Positions 63,522 through 64,000 of a DNA stretch of 64,000 nt are shown here, one piece after another. How positions within the stretch are numbered: the first letter of the stretch is position 1; each line of letters opens with the position of its first letter. Source of the DNA: Bradyrhizobium cytisi (lineage in GTDB: Bacteria; Pseudomonadota; Alphaproteobacteria; Rhizobiales; Xanthobacteraceae); contig NZ_VSSR01000016.1 of assembly GCF_008123515.1 (NCBI RefSeq), positions 186,001 through 250,000 of the forward strand, read 5' to 3'. A program made the position numbers and the translations under genes. Under the pieces are notes generated by a model. It did no database searches and was not told the DNA's origin. It was given only the letters and a program-made list of their open reading frames with translations.

Positions 63522-64000
63522 GACACACCAGAGTTGAAAGAATTGCTTTTAAAGTCTTGCGCACAACATAAAGATGACGCGCCCGAACAGGGGACCGATC
63601 GGGACGACGCCGCGGTGCCGTTGGTACGGCAGGAGAGAAAATCCTTCGGGAACTTAGGATTGTTCGCGACAGCGAGGCCAGTCCCATTTGAGATAGACAT
63701 CCATTATCTTTGCGGACGTCGACGCAGGATGCTTCTGCCTGAAGATGAATTCAACAAAGCCCGACCTGACAGCGCCAGCATATGACCAAGAGTCGGCGCT
63801 CAAGCCGGCAAGGGCGATTTCTGGTTCGCGTATAGCGGCGATTGACGATCGGGCTCCTTGGGCGCAATGAAGAGTGCGTTGCGCTCGTTCCAATCAGCAT
63901 AGGTTGGGAAGATCATCGGGCCGGAACGACCTCGCCAGCTGCACTCCAATTTTTGTTCAGTATGCCCCGCCGTCGGCAAATCATTCTATGGCTTTTCATT
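63522..64000. other. Upstream region of the secreted protease, window end
   Basis: No supported gene. It should contain the promoter of the minus-strand type I operon; no sigma-54 or other named box was convincing. Confidence 0.35.

Noticed and set aside
63590..63615. Sigma-54-like GGTGCCG element upstream of the secreted protease
   Set aside because: The GC half at -12 is missing at the right distance, and no NifA site was found.
1..64000. CRISPR array, tRNA or rRNA genes
   Set aside because: No regularly spaced short repeats, no cloverleaf with conserved TTCGA loop and no rRNA-like conserved blocks were noticed; small tRNAs could still be missed by eye.

Overview
The window looks like part of a symbiosis island or integrative conjugative element of a Bradyrhizobium-type alphaproteobacterium. 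The evidence is a rhizobial-type trb conjugation operon, many intact and broken insertion sequences (IS3, IS21, IS66, IS110, IS630, IS701), NifA/sigma-54 style promoters, exopolysaccharide genes and a mosaic of small catabolic operons. The organism is inferred from gene content only.

Layout. (1) 1-7.3 kb: a LacI-type regulator cut by the window edge, then a minus-strand periplasmic oxidation operon: 2Fe-2S and molybdopterin subunits of an aldehyde-oxidase-like enzyme, a PQQ alcohol dehydrogenase with a lanthanide-type Asp-x-Asp signature, a cytochrome c and a small exported protein. (2) 7.6-10.7 kb: debris (second LacI fragment, broken integrase, IS21 and IS66 remnants) around one intact FkbM methyltransferase. 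(3) 10.7-13.9 kb: a minus-strand operon of a PurF-like protein whose catalytic Cys is Ser, a HAD phosphatase and a 3-hydroxyisobutyrate-dehydrogenase-like enzyme, preceded by a sigma-54-like promoter. (4) 14-16.4 kb: IS630 material, including one element with clear inverted repeats that carries a small winged-helix gene. (5) 17-23.5 kb: IclR regulator, NitT/TauT-type ABC transporter, class III CoA-transferase, citrate-synthase-like protein and SMP-30 lactonase, a likely organic-acid uptake and catabolism operon. (6) 23.9-28.7 kb: first copy of a LysR-DUF2274-trbI segment, then IS701, IS110, IS3 and IS66 remnants.

(7) 29.1-38.2 kb is the most interesting part. A tightly coupled minus-strand operon encodes a lysine/ornithine N-hydroxylase, an MFS exporter, an Fe/2-oxoglutarate dioxygenase, a small zinc-type cupin, a methionyl-tRNA-synthetase-like protein and a truncated aminotransferase. 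N-hydroxylase plus cupin plus MetRS-like protein is the hallmark of hydrazine (N-N bond) synthetase systems known from actinobacterial natural products; here cupin and MetRS-like domain are separate, translationally coupled genes. Upstream are a consensus sigma-54 promoter and a perfect TGT-N10-ACA NifA site, so the cluster is probably switched on during nitrogen fixation. A threonine aldolase (a possible glycine source) and an ABC ATPase fragment lie on the other side of an IS3 remnant.

(8) 38.4-49.1 kb: second copy of the LysR-DUF2274-trbI segment leading into a complete trbBCDEJKLFGI mating-pair operon, without traG or a relaxase in view. The two copies are direct repeats about 14.5 kb apart that bracket the N-N cluster. 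(9) 49.9-57.3 kb: O-antigen ligase, AlgJ-like and MBOAT acetylation genes, split by an intact IS66 element with an 8-bp target duplication. (10) 57.8-63.5 kb: a type I secretion adaptor and ABC exporter with their probable substrate, a metalloprotease-like protein ending in FG-GAP repeats. No rRNA, tRNA or CRISPR array was recognised.
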